Shown here: in pieces, positions 44,301-51,695 of the stretch
How positions within the stretch are numbered: the first letter of the stretch is position 1
Layout: every line of letters begins with the position of its first letter
NCBI GenBank assembly: GCA_041392505.1
Contig: JAWKLX010000030.1
Coordinates: 1 to 64,000, forward strand
Source of the DNA: UBA6168 sp041392505
Lineage (GTDB): Bacteria; Bacteroidota; Bacteroidia; Chitinophagales; Saprospiraceae
Length of the DNA: 64,000 nt
Direction: 5' to 3'
Position numbers and translations under genes: made by a program
Notes under the pieces: model-generated
Told to the model about the DNA's origin: nothing
The model's database searches: none
What the model saw: the letters and a program-made list of their open reading frames with translations, nothing else

Positions 44301-45566
44301 CAAAACGGTGTATTCCCCGACTTCCAAATCTTCAATCGTAATGACTGGATAGGATGGCATATCCAACCAATTAAATCCCCCATCTAAAGAATATTCCAAA
44401 ATGTTTTGGTAGGAATGGGCCGTCAGATAGGCCGCACCCGGCCAGCCTTGCTGGAGGTCAACATTACACCATTGTCCACAGTTGACATTCAAAAAGTCAT
44501 CCTTTTTGATCAGCTTAGCGCTTACCTCACCCGACCCCGGTTCTTCCCATCCCACCGTGATTTCGTTGCCGTCGATCGTAAAATCATCCGACCCTGTTAC
44601 CGTCCAATAAACGGCTATGCTATCCGGGTATTCAACATTGTAGGTGACGGTGGAGTTGGCGCAGGTTTTTTCGCAGGTGGTAGGAGTGGTGGGGCAAAGG
44701 GCGGTGGAGTTTATTTCCGTATTGATAACATTGTCAATGCAATAAGTATTGCTATAAACATACCCTTGGTAACAGGATTGATTCGGTGCTTGAATTGTTA
44801 GCCTAAAACAAATGCCCGCATTATTTCCCGGACAAATGGCTAAAGTGTCGGATCCTGCCCCGGCTGTACACGATCCATTTGTTGCGTTGAAATAAGTTGT
44901 TTGATCCAAGGAATATTGCCATCGATAAATGAATTGATATAAAGGATAATTATTATTATTACTAATGGAAGCAACCAGAATAATCCATTCATCTGCTTCA
45001 AAACAATCATCTGGAAAACCTGAAACAACTATTTCCAAATCATCACTTAAGGAACTGCCACATGGGGTAGGGTCAAATAAATCATTGCATCCATCATTGT
45101 CGTCATCGTTATCGTATTCATTTGTAATACCATCCCCGTCAAAATCGCAAGCTCCAGAACAAGCATCTGGGTTGCATGGCTCGTTGTCATCTGGATCGTA
45201 GTTAGGATGGTCGGGTGGGAGGGATGCAAGATACCCATCTCCGTCCATATCCTCCTCTAAGATGCAGTTCGATGCTATCACTGTGATACAATTGTTCCCA
45301 GCGCAGCCTTGGTTATTGGTCACCTCGACACAGTAAGTACCGGGTGAAGTGATTTGGATTGTTGGTCCAGATCCATAAACAATAGAAAAGCTGCCATCAC
45401 TGCTGGTCCAATTTATGGTGGACCAATTTGCTGTAAGATGGATGGACTGGTAGGTAACATTTTGGCAGAACTCCTCTGAGCCATAAATGATTGGGTCGCA
45501 CTGGCCCGCCAGCCGAAAGCAGTTGGCCAAAAAGAAAGCGAAGAGAAAAAGCGTACGCATAACCAT
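38301..45566 (-). CDS. Giant PKD-rich T9SS surface protein with a premature stop in its sorting domain
   Basis: A 2421-residue exported protein (signal peptide ending FRLAGQCDP). In order it has an acidic Asp-rich calcium-binding-like stretch (DFDGDGITNEYDNDDDNDG), many Ig/PKD-like domains including four clear PKD motifs (FIWDFGDGTSS, FIWDFGDPAS, WHWDFGDAAS, YEWDFGDSAS), an SdrD B-like fold (GQVWLDLNDNGAIDS), about five GCDS repeats, an SprB-like module and a gliding-type C-terminal domain. The frame stops at TGA after MNPGVYV. Beyond it the same frame continues FLKAEVDVCGQIMGVFHEG to TLMR and a TGA at 38223-38225. The paralogue has Trp (TGG) at this place, so one base change removes the last 26 residues needed for T9SS sorting. 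Probably an adhesin. Confidence 0.92.
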   Translation of the reverse strand: MVMRTLFLFAFFLANCFRLAGQCDPIIYGSEEFCQNVTYQSIHLTANWSTINWTSSDGSFSIVYGSGPTIQITSPGTYCVEVTNNQGCAGNNCITVIASNCILEEDMDGDGYLASLPPDHPNYDPDDNEPCNPDACSGACDFDGDGITNEYDNDDDNDGCNDLFDPTPCGSSLSDDLEIVVSGFPDDCFEADEWIILVASISNNNNYPLYQFIYRWQYSLDQTTYFNATNGSCTAGAGSDTLAICPGNNAGICFRLTIQAPNQSCYQGYVYSNTYCIDNVINTEINSTALCPTTPTTCEKTCANSTVTYNVEYPDSIAVYWTVTGSDDFTIDGNEITVGWEEPGSGEVSAKLIKKDDFLNVNCGQWCNVDLQQGWPGAAYLTAHSYQNILEYSLDGGFNWLDMPSYPVITIEDLEVGEYTVLVRDNAGQQKPCTFEITTEVKESVFPGIIYPSDCNQSTGAVTFRGNYSQCTAINVCGYYVINYHVEMTHLETGQTWLDTMNVAFSGPPGNAAFSDLASGHYEAVFTNTSTGEKFPVSFYIPCVGACTVNATQCVEILPEPRANFTSSPPANNNLIDLCLAESVQFNNESSGSTTFIWDFGDGTSSLVKDPLKTFYEPGIYEVKLISRNDCACADTTSVTVQVSDAIVPEIQCVGPICQGDSATYSANVVCDNYSWVIGNNGTVLAGGGPTDNFVTVFWTNGQSGVVQLQTTGCQGNVCPKPVREQVPIISPTAEIMGAAVVCKNSEEEYFVEYAPGVEYDWSVSNGQIINGLNSNRIRVRWNYSNNPGLVKVNYTNCFLGCSGTGELPVELKAPTHIYGPIEICQGDTPLFQHKDFPDNLGTLAADWAITNSLGTVIWSSPQSTGEISTVWDFPIGKYTITATPLGGSCQAVQGLEVTIVAPPPPVETIIGETDICPGQFYNYTAESQLPDASYEWTILNGGVITQKTGASINVQWAASPPYNLAVTQRQWNGPGCQSPPTLLTINALPSPTISGPTAICREKSATYTTTFWDDLDYQWIISPPQAGAIINGQGTSEVEVFWQQAGPATIQLQACGSTANLAVQVNEVPPPVVNHPAAICEGETASVSVQGNYSFYFWRNENGQVMSTSATPSLPAGYYSLTVRNVQGCSAVADFHIEEWPKPVAQISTPDPYFFLCPNGQQVNIYALETEDDQFFQWFQNGQPVGTDSPILTTGVQDDIYVVVTNQRGCKATSNIISFIDCEDLGGTCVNGFCSGIPNGSGNNPPDSSSLCIPQGNLDFSFSTNDCKTFSFQNLSTNFIPNSFIWDFGDPASNNNSSTATNPTHVFSSPGYYHVWLFGKVPSGSDPTQTCNLLVGKTVLVPLQADFHVEETCAGLPTQFTDLSTFVPVTGITAWHWDFGDAASGTGNISDQQHASHVFTDAGTYTITLEVTSTEGCTAVFFREITVHEPPVAYFNPPQSLCAATALNFMGNAGTSPVSYEWDFGDSASGNGNVSQNQNTWHVYPDVAVYPVTLTVSSPYGCESSYTSNVAIEANDLSGEIDQPVPICEGGSTTISATEGGISWVWSNTKISKSISISQAGVYSVTLTNSEGCTYSPPPVVLEVLPPPVATIRAVELNVFGQPITYHEGSYTACEGEDVFLEIIGDPRYQYEWSGGGSGEQLSLTGANNNLLPVGNHSFSVTITDVFTGCSSVEGPFPITVHGLPTNATISSDPPGPLCGGAEVNFWVENPDPALNYLWNTGQLSTTISALAGGTYLVLATNQFGCQAKSNEIEIHNVPNVGKVTSGCYNGCIEREICLPESLEIAEYQWFLNGNSLPAPAGTVSNYIATEDGEYQVLMTSIYGCESLSDPIYLSFDSLTGDVIGQVWLDLNDNGAIDSQDSLLSGITIDLLQNGNVISQNQSGINGQYIFGEISATGWQVQVNFDSLSLQLEPIFSFGEISLTTCGDSAGVDFLLKNLCFLTIEEEVVLAACPGGTAEYNGETIAIGETKQFVFNSFSGCDSTVSVFVEPIVVDTIYLNETGCPGGIFHFQGMDIETGTTEEIVIPSFLGCDSTIIISVEPILLDTTYLFFETCANDTYNYGGSDLLPGTITLFVFPSFQGCDSLILVTVDAIQVDTGFVKMEACNGETSTYNGQPLQVGSTTFFTQTSWAGCDSTVIVSVNGLPVDSTFIELEVCGTETIEYQGFTFAAGDEMVLELVNQFGCDSLVFISVNEFPELAFQATTNAACPDSNDGQIELNITSGTAPFTCSIDSLYFQPNADFSNLQSGKYTVWVMDANGCLAQQEVIISEREKLEIFVEQYELPCADPVVTVRPQVLHHAGNLSWKWFDGSEKTWCLVETAGSYPFTLTDDCTTKEWVVEVIWDDDRPAEPFYLPNAFSPNGDGVNELFLPYLADGAAFISFELHVFNRWGGLMFSTTDPAFGWDGILKNEMMNPGVYV

Positions 45567-45946
45567 GGTTTCTAAATTTAATTGATGTCAATAAATACAA
45601 TCTGGAGGAAGTATTGGTAATGAAAGGTAAGCATAGGTTCTTTTGACGGGTGGCAGTTGTAATCTGCGGATATTATTGGACGCCAAGAGTCTGAAAAATT
45701 GTTGCTTGGTAAATAGTATGAAATACGAAAAGGGATGTATTGCTTTTATTCAAAAAACACACCAGAAAGGGGTGGTGGTGTTTTCATAAAGGGCCATTAA
45801 AATTGTCGCTTACTTAAGTGAATATGATAGAATATATGAATTTAAGAATTAAGGAATTTCCCTTCCAAAAGCGTGGAGTTGCTGGAAATAAAAAGGTAAA
45901 AGAAAACAGCGGCCGATCCTCGGTGACGGCCATATGGAATTAAATA
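45567..45946. other. Gap of 380 bp without a gene
   Basis: This is the presumed leader and promoter region of the giant T9SS gene and the region after infA. It is AT-rich, has no ORF of note, and no clear promoter match was found on the minus strand. Confidence 0.4.
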
Positions 45947-46168
45947 TTATCGCTTATAACGGTAAGTGATACGACCTCTCGACAAGTCGTAAGGGGACAT
46001 TTCCAGAGCAACTTTGTCGCCCGGCAGGATGCGGATATAGTGCATTCTCATTTTGCCAGCGATGGTGGCTAAAACGGTGTGTTCGTTTTCCAATTTGACC
46101 CGGAACATGGTGTTGCCCAGTGCCTCGGAAATAATTCCATCTTGCTTAATGATATTTTGTTTAGACAT
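45947..46168 (-). CDS. infA: Translation initiation factor IF-1
   Basis: A 73-residue single OB-fold factor that binds the ribosomal A site during initiation. The sequence is a clear match across its length: IIKQDGIISEALGNTMFRV, GKMRMHYIRILPGDKVALE and MSPYDLSRGRITYRYK. Length is normal. It stands alone, flanked by a giant surface-protein gene and a penicillin acylase gene, whereas in many Bacteroidota infA lies in the ribosomal protein operon near rpmJ. It may be a second copy or the relocated single gene. The 372-bp gap upstream contains a promoter-like site on the other strand and no further gene. Confidence 0.96.
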   Translation of the reverse strand: MSKQNIIKQDGIISEALGNTMFRVKLENEHTVLATIAGKMRMHYIRILPGDKVALEMSPYDLSRGRITYRYKR

Positions 46169-46492
46169 ATAGTGATTTGAAAAATCCCAAAGGAATGGCT
46201 TTGAGAAAAGTAAAATGGATAAAACAAAAAGAAGGCACTTTCCGAACTGGAAAAAAAAGTAAGGATGGACGCTTTCCTAAATGACTTGCTCCGATTACAA
46301 TCAAGAAATAAAAAAAGAAAGGAAAAAAACTGGTGGTAAAAAAGCAAAAAGAAAAATGTAAGGAAGCTGAAAATCAATGGGTTACAAAAACAACTTGTAC
46401 GAATCTAATCCTGCTAATTTAATGTTGGGCTTATTTTCCCTTATTTATCAGGCGCATAAGTACGCAAAATCGCACACAAACGGAAATGCGGA

Positions 46493-46524
46493 TTTGAAAA
46501 TGAAAGACCCGAAAACTACCTTTA
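46493..46524 (+). promoter_or_regulatory. Promoter-like site before the penicillin acylase gene
   Basis: TTTG (46493-46496), a 20-bp spacer and TACCTTTA (46517-46524, one mismatch to TAnnTTTG) lie 16 bp before the ATG, predicting a very short leader. Confidence 0.45.
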
Positions 46525-46540
46525 CCCAAAACTACGAACT

Positions 46541-48939
46541 ATGAAATTGCTCAAACGGATCTCCATTTTGATCGTTGTTCTTTTGTTGGTGACGATTGCT
46601 GCCGCCAAGTTGTACCTCCAATCACACACTCCTGACTACAACGCCGATTTAGCGTTGACTGGATTGACAGGCCAGGTCGAACTGTATTTTGACCAATACG
46701 CCATTCCCCATATTTATGCAGAAAGTGAAAATGATGCCTTTCGGGCCTTGGGGTTTGTCCATGCTCGGGAGCGGCTCTGGCAAATGGAACTCGTCCGACG
46801 GATAGCGCCGGGGCGGTTGTCCGAAGTGTTTGGGGAGGCAACTTTGAAAACCGACCGCTTTTTCAGGATGATTGGCCTATCGGAATACACGGCGGAGTCA
46901 GTCCGGCATTTTAACGAAAGCATTGATCCGCAGATTAAAGAAAGGGTATTGGCTTATCTGGATGGCATCAACCAATTTGTTGACCATGGGAAAACGCCAT
47001 TGGAGTTTACCATTATGGGTTTGGAAAAAACGCATTTTACGCCCACCGATGTTTATAACATCACAGGGTATATGGCTTTCAGTTTTGCGATGGCTCACAA
47101 AACAGAGCCTATCCTTTCTTATATTTTGGAAAAATACGGAAACGACTACTTGGCTGATCTCGATGTACACGTGGATAGCAACACCACTGCCATAAAAAGT
47201 GGGGTAGAATCTTTAGAGCTAAAGGAGCTGTCCATGCAGGTGCAAGGCATCATGGATGGGTTGCCAGTTTCGTCATTTATCGGCAGCAACAGTTGGGTGG
47301 TGAGTGGGGCAAAAACGAAAAGCGGACAGGTACTTTTTGCCAACGACCCACACATCGGTTTCTCCCAGCCGGCGGTCTGGTACGAAGCCCACCTCAATGC
47401 GCCGGGAATGAACCTTTACGGTTATTGGTTGGCTGGATTTCCCTTTCCCCAACTCATCCATACCGACCACCATGCTATTGGTTTGACCATGTTCGAAAAC
47501 GATGACATTGATTTTTTTAGGGAAAAACAAAACCCCGAAAACGCCGACCAATACCAATACAAGGGTGAATGGTTGAACTTCCAAACTCGGGAAGAAACTA
47601 TCAAAGTAAAAGATGGCCAAGACGTGAAAATGACCATTAAATCAACTGTTCATGGGCCAGTAATGAATGATGGAATTGAAATCATGCATGACGAAGCTCC
47701 GGTCAGTATGTGGTGGATTTATTCAAAACACCCGAACCGTACTCTCGAAGCTTCTTATCAATTAGGCGCGGCACAGAACATGGCCGAAGCACGAGCGGCA
47801 GTTGCTCAAATCCATGCCCCCGGCCTCAATGTGATGTATGGTGATGTGAATGGCAACGTTGCTTGGTGGGCGGCAGCCAAATTGCCCATCCGGCCTGACC
47901 ACGTGAATTCCAAACTCATTTTGGATGGCAGCACAGGTGAGGATGATCCGCTGGGCTATTATGATTTTTCCGAAAACCCTCAAGCAGAAAACCCTGCTTG
48001 GGGATATGTGTACAGCGCCAATAACCAATCGGTCTCCCCCACGGGCATCCGGCACCCGGGCTACTATTTACCGGAAGACCGGGCGAGGCGGATCGTTTCT
48101 CTTTTGGAGGCGAAAAACGACTGGACTACTGACGATTTTAAAACGATGATCTCTGACGTTACTTCTGAAAACGTTCCAGAAATAGTGGCCAATCTGACCG
48201 CTGTGATTGAGCCGGCCCAATTGTCGGAAACTGAAAAAAACGCTTTGCAAGTTTTGAAAAATTGGGAAGGTATTTTTGCCCAAAATCAAACTGCACCAAC
48301 GATTTATAATAAATTCATTTATCACCTTACCCACCGCATTTTTGCAGATGAAATGGGGGAGGGAATGTTCGACGTATTCAACGGCAACCACGTGATGAAG
48401 CGATCTATGCAGCCCTTATTTGCCAACCTCGATTCGCCATGGTGGGACGATGTTAGTACGCCAGACAAACAGGAAACCCGGACAGAAATCATCAATGGCG
48501 CTTTCAAAAAATCCATTGAAGAATTGGTTGTTCAGTTGGGGGATGATCCGCAAAATGGCAGTGGGAAAAGGTCCACACCTTGGAGCACAACCATTCTTTT
48601 TCAGCTGTTCCTTCCTTAAAAAAATACTTCAACGTTGGCCCGTTCCCCGTACCTGGAAACATTGAAACCATCAACAACCTGTTATTCCGCTGGCAAGCCG
48701 ATGGTACTTATGAAGTTATTGCTGGCCCTTCCACCCGGCGCATTATTGATTTTGCGGATGTTGCAGGAAATAGTTGGAGCATCCTTCCAACCGGACAATC
48801 GGGCAACGTACTGAGCGATCATTACAGCGATCAGGCGGAGATGTACGCAAAAGGCGAGTTTCGTAGGATGTTGATGGGTAAAGAAGAGATTCAACGTGAA
48901 GCAAAATACCAAGCTGTTTTTTCTCCAGCAAAAAAATGA
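46541..48939 (+). pseudogene. Penicillin acylase-family (Ntn) hydrolase with one frameshift
   Basis: An exported hydrolase of the penicillin/homoserine-lactone acylase family. The N-terminal helix could be a signal anchor (ISILIVVLLLVTIAAAKLYL). The self-processing site is GSNSWVVSGAKT (Ser as the new N-terminus of the beta chain), preceded by the alpha chain with ENDAFRALGFVHARERLWQME. The main frame ends at 48619 in unrelated residues; the family sequence continues in the next frame (VHTLEHNHSFSAVPSLKKYF to KYQAVFSPAKK, ending 48939). Adding one A to the run at 48552-48555 restores a continuous frame reading DDPQKWQWEKVHTLEH, so a homopolymer error or a recent mutation explains it. Joined length is about 800 residues, normal for the family. 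A strong hairpin follows. Confidence 0.88.
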
Positions 48940-49040
48940 AAGCCTTAATTTGAAGGTTGCAGTTTTCATCTGAAAAAGGTAGCCACTAGCGAACTATTTA
49001 TTTCCCTTACTCAAAGTGCGATGAATCAAACTTCCTTAAT

Positions 49041-49137
49041 TCTGGGCCGAATATTATGCAGATCACTTGGCATCACTCTGCTCGGCCCAGAGGAATTTTA
49101 AGGGGGGCGGGAGCATCGCTCCCGCCCCCCTTAAAAT
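49041..49137. terminator. Two consecutive strong hairpins
   Basis: TCTGGGCCGA/TCGGCCCAGA (49041-49050, 49082-49091) is followed directly by a perfect 20-bp palindrome (arms 49095-49114 and 49118-49137, core AAGGGGGGCGGGAGC) with a 3-nt loop. It ends in T/A-rich arms and can terminate in both directions. It occupies the 304-bp gap after the penicillin acylase gene. Confidence 0.85.
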
Positions 49138-49243
49138 CCCCTGAGGGGCACTTGGGTAGTTGCAATGAAAAGTCAACCTCGCTGCCCCGCATTTTATGGA
49201 CTTATAGTTTATCACAATTTCTATTTACCAAAAAAAATTAAAA

Positions 49244-49651
49244 ATGAAAAAAGAATCAAAACCAATCTCGCTTTATTCTAACTGGTGGATCAAGCCGGGC
49301 CACGAAAAAAAGGTTGCCCCATTGCTGAAAAAATTAGCCAAAAAGGTTGAAAAAGAAGAGCCCGGCACGCTGATGTACTTGGTGCATTTCCCAATCAATG
49401 ATTTTACTGACAGCTTGGGCTTTGTATCGGAGCCCGTTACCCGTCCGGGGGCGGTAACTTTTGTTGAAACGTATGCCAGTTGGCAAGCCTTCAAAGACCA
49501 TGTGAAGGGACCTATTTTTACCAGTTTTGTAAAAAAACATGGCCATCATTTTGTCCAAGCAGCGGTCAAAAAAGGCGAAGACCCGAAGCCTTTTACACAA
49601 GTAGTCTTTATGGATAAGGTGGCAGGATTTCTTGAAAAGAAGAAAAAATAA
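49244..49651 (+). CDS. Antibiotic biosynthesis monooxygenase (ABM)-like small protein
   Basis: A 135-residue protein with a single ferredoxin-like ABM fold: ISLYSNWWIKPGHEKKVAPL at the start, EEPGTLMYLVHFP in the middle and VTFVETYASWQAFKDHVKGP with the typical E-x-Y/W-x-s-x-x-a-f-x-x-H pattern, then an extended Lys-rich tail. ABM proteins act as monooxygenases or bind small hydrophobic compounds and heme, but most are uncharacterised. No signal peptide is seen. It has its own terminator immediately downstream and no partner gene, so the pathway cannot be suggested. Confidence 0.85.
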   Translation: MKKESKPISLYSNWWIKPGHEKKVAPLLKKLAKKVEKEEPGTLMYLVHFPINDFTDSLGFVSEPVTRPGAVTFVETYASWQAFKDHVKGPIFTSFVKKHGHHFVQAAVKKGEDPKPFTQVVFMDKVAGFLEKKKK

Positions 49652-49670
49652 CCGAATTAAAATCAGTGTA

Positions 49671-49707
49671 AGCGTCGATAGGGAAAATGCTTGTCGACGT
49701 TTTTTTA
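49671..49707 (+). terminator. Intrinsic terminator of the ABM gene
   Basis: CGTCGA (49673-49678) and TCGACG (49694-49699) form the stem, followed by seven T. Confidence 0.8.
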
Positions 49708-49710
49708 AAT

Positions 49711-49743
49711 AAAAAAAGCGCAACCAAAAAATTGATTGCGCTT
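49711..49743 (-). terminator. Intrinsic terminator after tRNA-Leu
   Basis: On the minus strand AAGCGCAA/TTGCGCTT (49743-49736, 49723-49716) is followed by a T-run. It closes the tRNA unit. Confidence 0.85.
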
Positions 49744-49745
49744 AG

Positions 49746-49830
49746 TGCCCGGAGCGGGACTCGAACCCGCACGGCCAAAAAGGCCACAGGATTTTAAGTC
49801 CGGCGTGTCTACCAGTTCCACCACCCGGGC
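49746..49830 (-). tRNA. tRNA-Leu (anticodon TAA)
   Basis: An 85-nt class II tRNA. The acceptor stem GCCCGGG pairs with TCCGGGC (one G-U), the anticodon loop reads CTTAAAA with anticodon TAA, a long variable arm GTGGCC/GGCC is present and the T-arm is CGGGTTCGAGTCCCG. CCA is not encoded. It is the downstream member of a two-tRNA unit. Confidence 0.97.
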
Positions 49831-49864
49831 AGGTGATAGTTAGATTTGCCGGTAATCTAAAAAT

Positions 49865-49895
49865 AAAGCCCCGACAGGTTATCTGCCGGGGCTTT
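49865..49895 (-). terminator. Hairpin between the two tRNA genes
   Basis: AAAGCCCCG and CGGGGCTTT form a perfect stem with an inner AGGT/ACCT-like region. A T-rich tract follows on the minus strand. It may terminate part of the transcripts or guide processing. Confidence 0.75.
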
Positions 49896-49896
49896 G

Positions 49897-49969
<73 letters not shown>

Positions 49970-49999
49970 ATATATTATCGCTTTCTTTAAAAGCGGACG

Positions 50000-50032
50000 C
50001 AAATATAAAACGATCGGGTGTAATATGTCAAA
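50000..50032 (-). promoter_or_regulatory. Promoter of the tRNA-Gly/tRNA-Leu unit
   Basis: On the minus strand TTTG (50032-50029), a 21-bp spacer and TATATTTG (50007-50000) fit the Bacteroidota consensus, just upstream of tRNA-Gly. Confidence 0.6.
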
Positions 50033-50397
50033 TTTTTTTCGGCAACTTTTTTAAAATATTTTTCCTTAAAAAAGCATGGATGCACAACGTTTTAATAATC
50101 AATTCTTTGCATCCGATCAGATGCTAAAAAAGAAAGCCAACCACCGATTGAAATGCTTGCCAGTGCAAAAGAATGGAAGTTTTTTTGGCGCTGCATCAAA
50201 TGTAAAGCAAAGCGGTACTTATTTAGTGTCAAAATGTACACGCCGAGCCGAAAAACATCAAATCCGATAAACGCCCATTTTTTGAAGATCGTTCCCCAAT
50301 CTTAGGTTCGTCCGAAAACAGGAATTGGGTGTCCGTTTTATCAAAAGCCTGATTTTAGGATTACCAACTCTTTAAGTTTTATGAAAACCGTATTGCC
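50033..50397. other. Gap of about 365 bp without a gene
   Basis: This region between the tRNA promoter and the ABC ATPase gene contains only short frames (for example a 64-codon plus-strand frame at 50076-50270) with no recognisable features. No terminator for the ABC gene was identified. Confidence 0.4.
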
Positions 50398-51048
50398 TCA
50401 CAAAACCAAGGTCGAATGAAATCCTAAACCATATTCCTCACCAAGGCTGGAAAGTAATAGTCCTGCTTTATTTTGATTTACCGCTTGTTGTATCAGCTCT
50501 ACTGCCAAATCGATGTTCTTGGTGTCTAAATGACTGAACGGCTCATCTAACAATAACAACTCGAAGGGTTGGCACAAGGCCCGGATGATGGCAATGCGTT
50601 GGCGCTGACCATAAGAAAGCGTTTCAGCAGGCTGTTGGAGGAAAGGCGTCATTTCGAGGTGGTCAACCATTTTTAACAACTCTTCTTTCGAGGTATGACC
50701 AGTTAGATGGGCTTTGAGCAATAAATTGTCAAGGGCAGTGAGCTTGGGGAAGAGGCGGAGATCTTGGAAAACGATGGATAGCTTTTGTTGACGAATGGAC
50801 GGCCAGTCGTTGGGTGTCAGTGAGTTATAGTTGGTTTCTTCTATCCATGCGTCGCCTTCATAATCTTTTCTCAACCCATACAGAATATGAAATAGAGTAG
50901 ACTTCCCTTTGCCAGAACGGGCTTTGATTAGATAGGATTTCCCTTTTTCAAAATGGCATTCCGTCCCAAAAATGGCGGAAGTTGGGTGGATGCCTCCCGG
51001 AGTCTCCAGCAATGGGATCGGTCTGAGGTTGGATAAGGTTATTTTCAT
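50398..51048 (-). CDS. ABC transporter ATP-binding protein without an adjacent permease
   Basis: A 216-residue ABC ATPase. Walker A is ARSGKGKST, the Q-loop VFQDLRLFP, the signature LSYGQRQRI (Tyr in place of the first Gly of LSGGQ) and Walker B LLLLDEPFSHLD. The switch histidine expected after the D-loop is absent: the region reads GLLLSSLGEEYG. The fold resembles LolD/MacB-type ATPases (FPKLTALDNLLL). There is no permease nearby; the gene starts 3 bp after the stop of a nicotinamidase-like gene, so the two form an operon. Loss of the switch His usually lowers ATP hydrolysis, so the protein may be a weak or regulatory ATPase. The partner membrane protein must be encoded elsewhere. Confidence 0.88.
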   Translation of the reverse strand: MKITLSNLRPIPLLETPGGIHPTSAIFGTECHFEKGKSYLIKARSGKGKSTLFHILYGLRKDYEGDAWIEETNYNSLTPNDWPSIRQQKLSIVFQDLRLFPKLTALDNLLLKAHLTGHTSKEELLKMVDHLEMTPFLQQPAETLSYGQRQRIAIIRALCQPFELLLLDEPFSHLDTKNIDLAVELIQQAVNQNKAGLLLSSLGEEYGLGFHSTLVL

Positions 51049-51051
51049 TTT

Positions 51052-51642
51052 TTATAAAAATTCGACCCCTTTTCTTTTTAGAATTTGACTTGCGTTATTG
51101 GCTTTTTCGGTTGATTTGGCCTGAACGCCGTCTTTTAGAATGCCAACTCGATACCCCAATTCCAACCCATCCAATGCTGTTTGAAATATGGTTTCTTCAA
51201 AAGGAAGGCCAGCGAGGTGAATTTCCCCGACCTTATTATTTTTCAAATATTCATCCAGGCCCGTATCCAGTTTGCGGTTTTCATCAAAAAAGGCGCTGTG
51301 CGGTAGGAGTTTTTGATCCGTTCCCATCCAAGCGGTAAAATCGATGGCATCGTGATCGAAGCCCATCGTCAGTTCAGCACCAAAACTGCCTTGAATACAG
51401 TAATAATGTTGTAATAATATCTTTTCGCCCATTACATCTATTTCTTGTCCGGGCCGTCGCCAAGGGTAATTGGCAACGAACATTTTATGCTCGGTAGGGT
51501 GGGAGAAGCGGGCCGCAATTAACTGATCGTAGTGAGAGATTGCTTTGTTGGCGACTGGCAAAATTGCCTCCGCTCCCTCTATTTCCGCAGACCCCAATGG
51601 GAACAAGTCTATTTGTAATCCGATGATAATGAGTGCTTTCAA
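51052..51642 (-). CDS. Nicotinamidase/isochorismatase-fold protein lacking all catalytic residues
   Basis: A 196-residue member of the PncA family by overall pattern: IIIGLQIDLFPLGSAEIEGA matches the usual start, FSHPTEH the metal-binding HPxxH (His48, His52), HYYCIQGSFGAEL the HCVQGTxGAE motif, WMGTDQKLLPHSAFFD the RKGTDPxxDSYSAFFD motif and AGLPFEETIFQTALDG the GLATDYCVxxTALDA motif. In each case the active residue is replaced: Asp by Gly8, Lys by Met106 and the nucleophile Cys by Thr151. It therefore should not hydrolyse nicotinamide. It lies between ribH and an ABC ATPase. It may be a binding or regulatory protein; this is inference. Confidence 0.82.
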   Translation of the reverse strand: MKALIIIGLQIDLFPLGSAEIEGAEAILPVANKAISHYDQLIAARFSHPTEHKMFVANYPWRRPGQEIDVMGEKILLQHYYCIQGSFGAELTMGFDHDAIDFTAWMGTDQKLLPHSAFFDENRKLDTGLDEYLKNNKVGEIHLAGLPFEETIFQTALDGLELGYRVGILKDGVQAKSTEKANNASQILKRKGVEFL

Positions 51643-51695
51643 GGATATGAGATGGTTGGATGTTTAGATGGAAGTTGGTTGGAAGGGTTGGTTTC

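Noticed and set aside
44097..44801. Several plus-strand ORFs over 70 codons within the giant surface-protein gene
   Set aside because: Antisense shadows; the minus-strand frame is continuous with clear PKD and CTD motifs.
50076..50270. 64-codon plus-strand ORF between the tRNAs and the ABC ATPase gene
   Set aside because: No recognisable features and random-looking composition.
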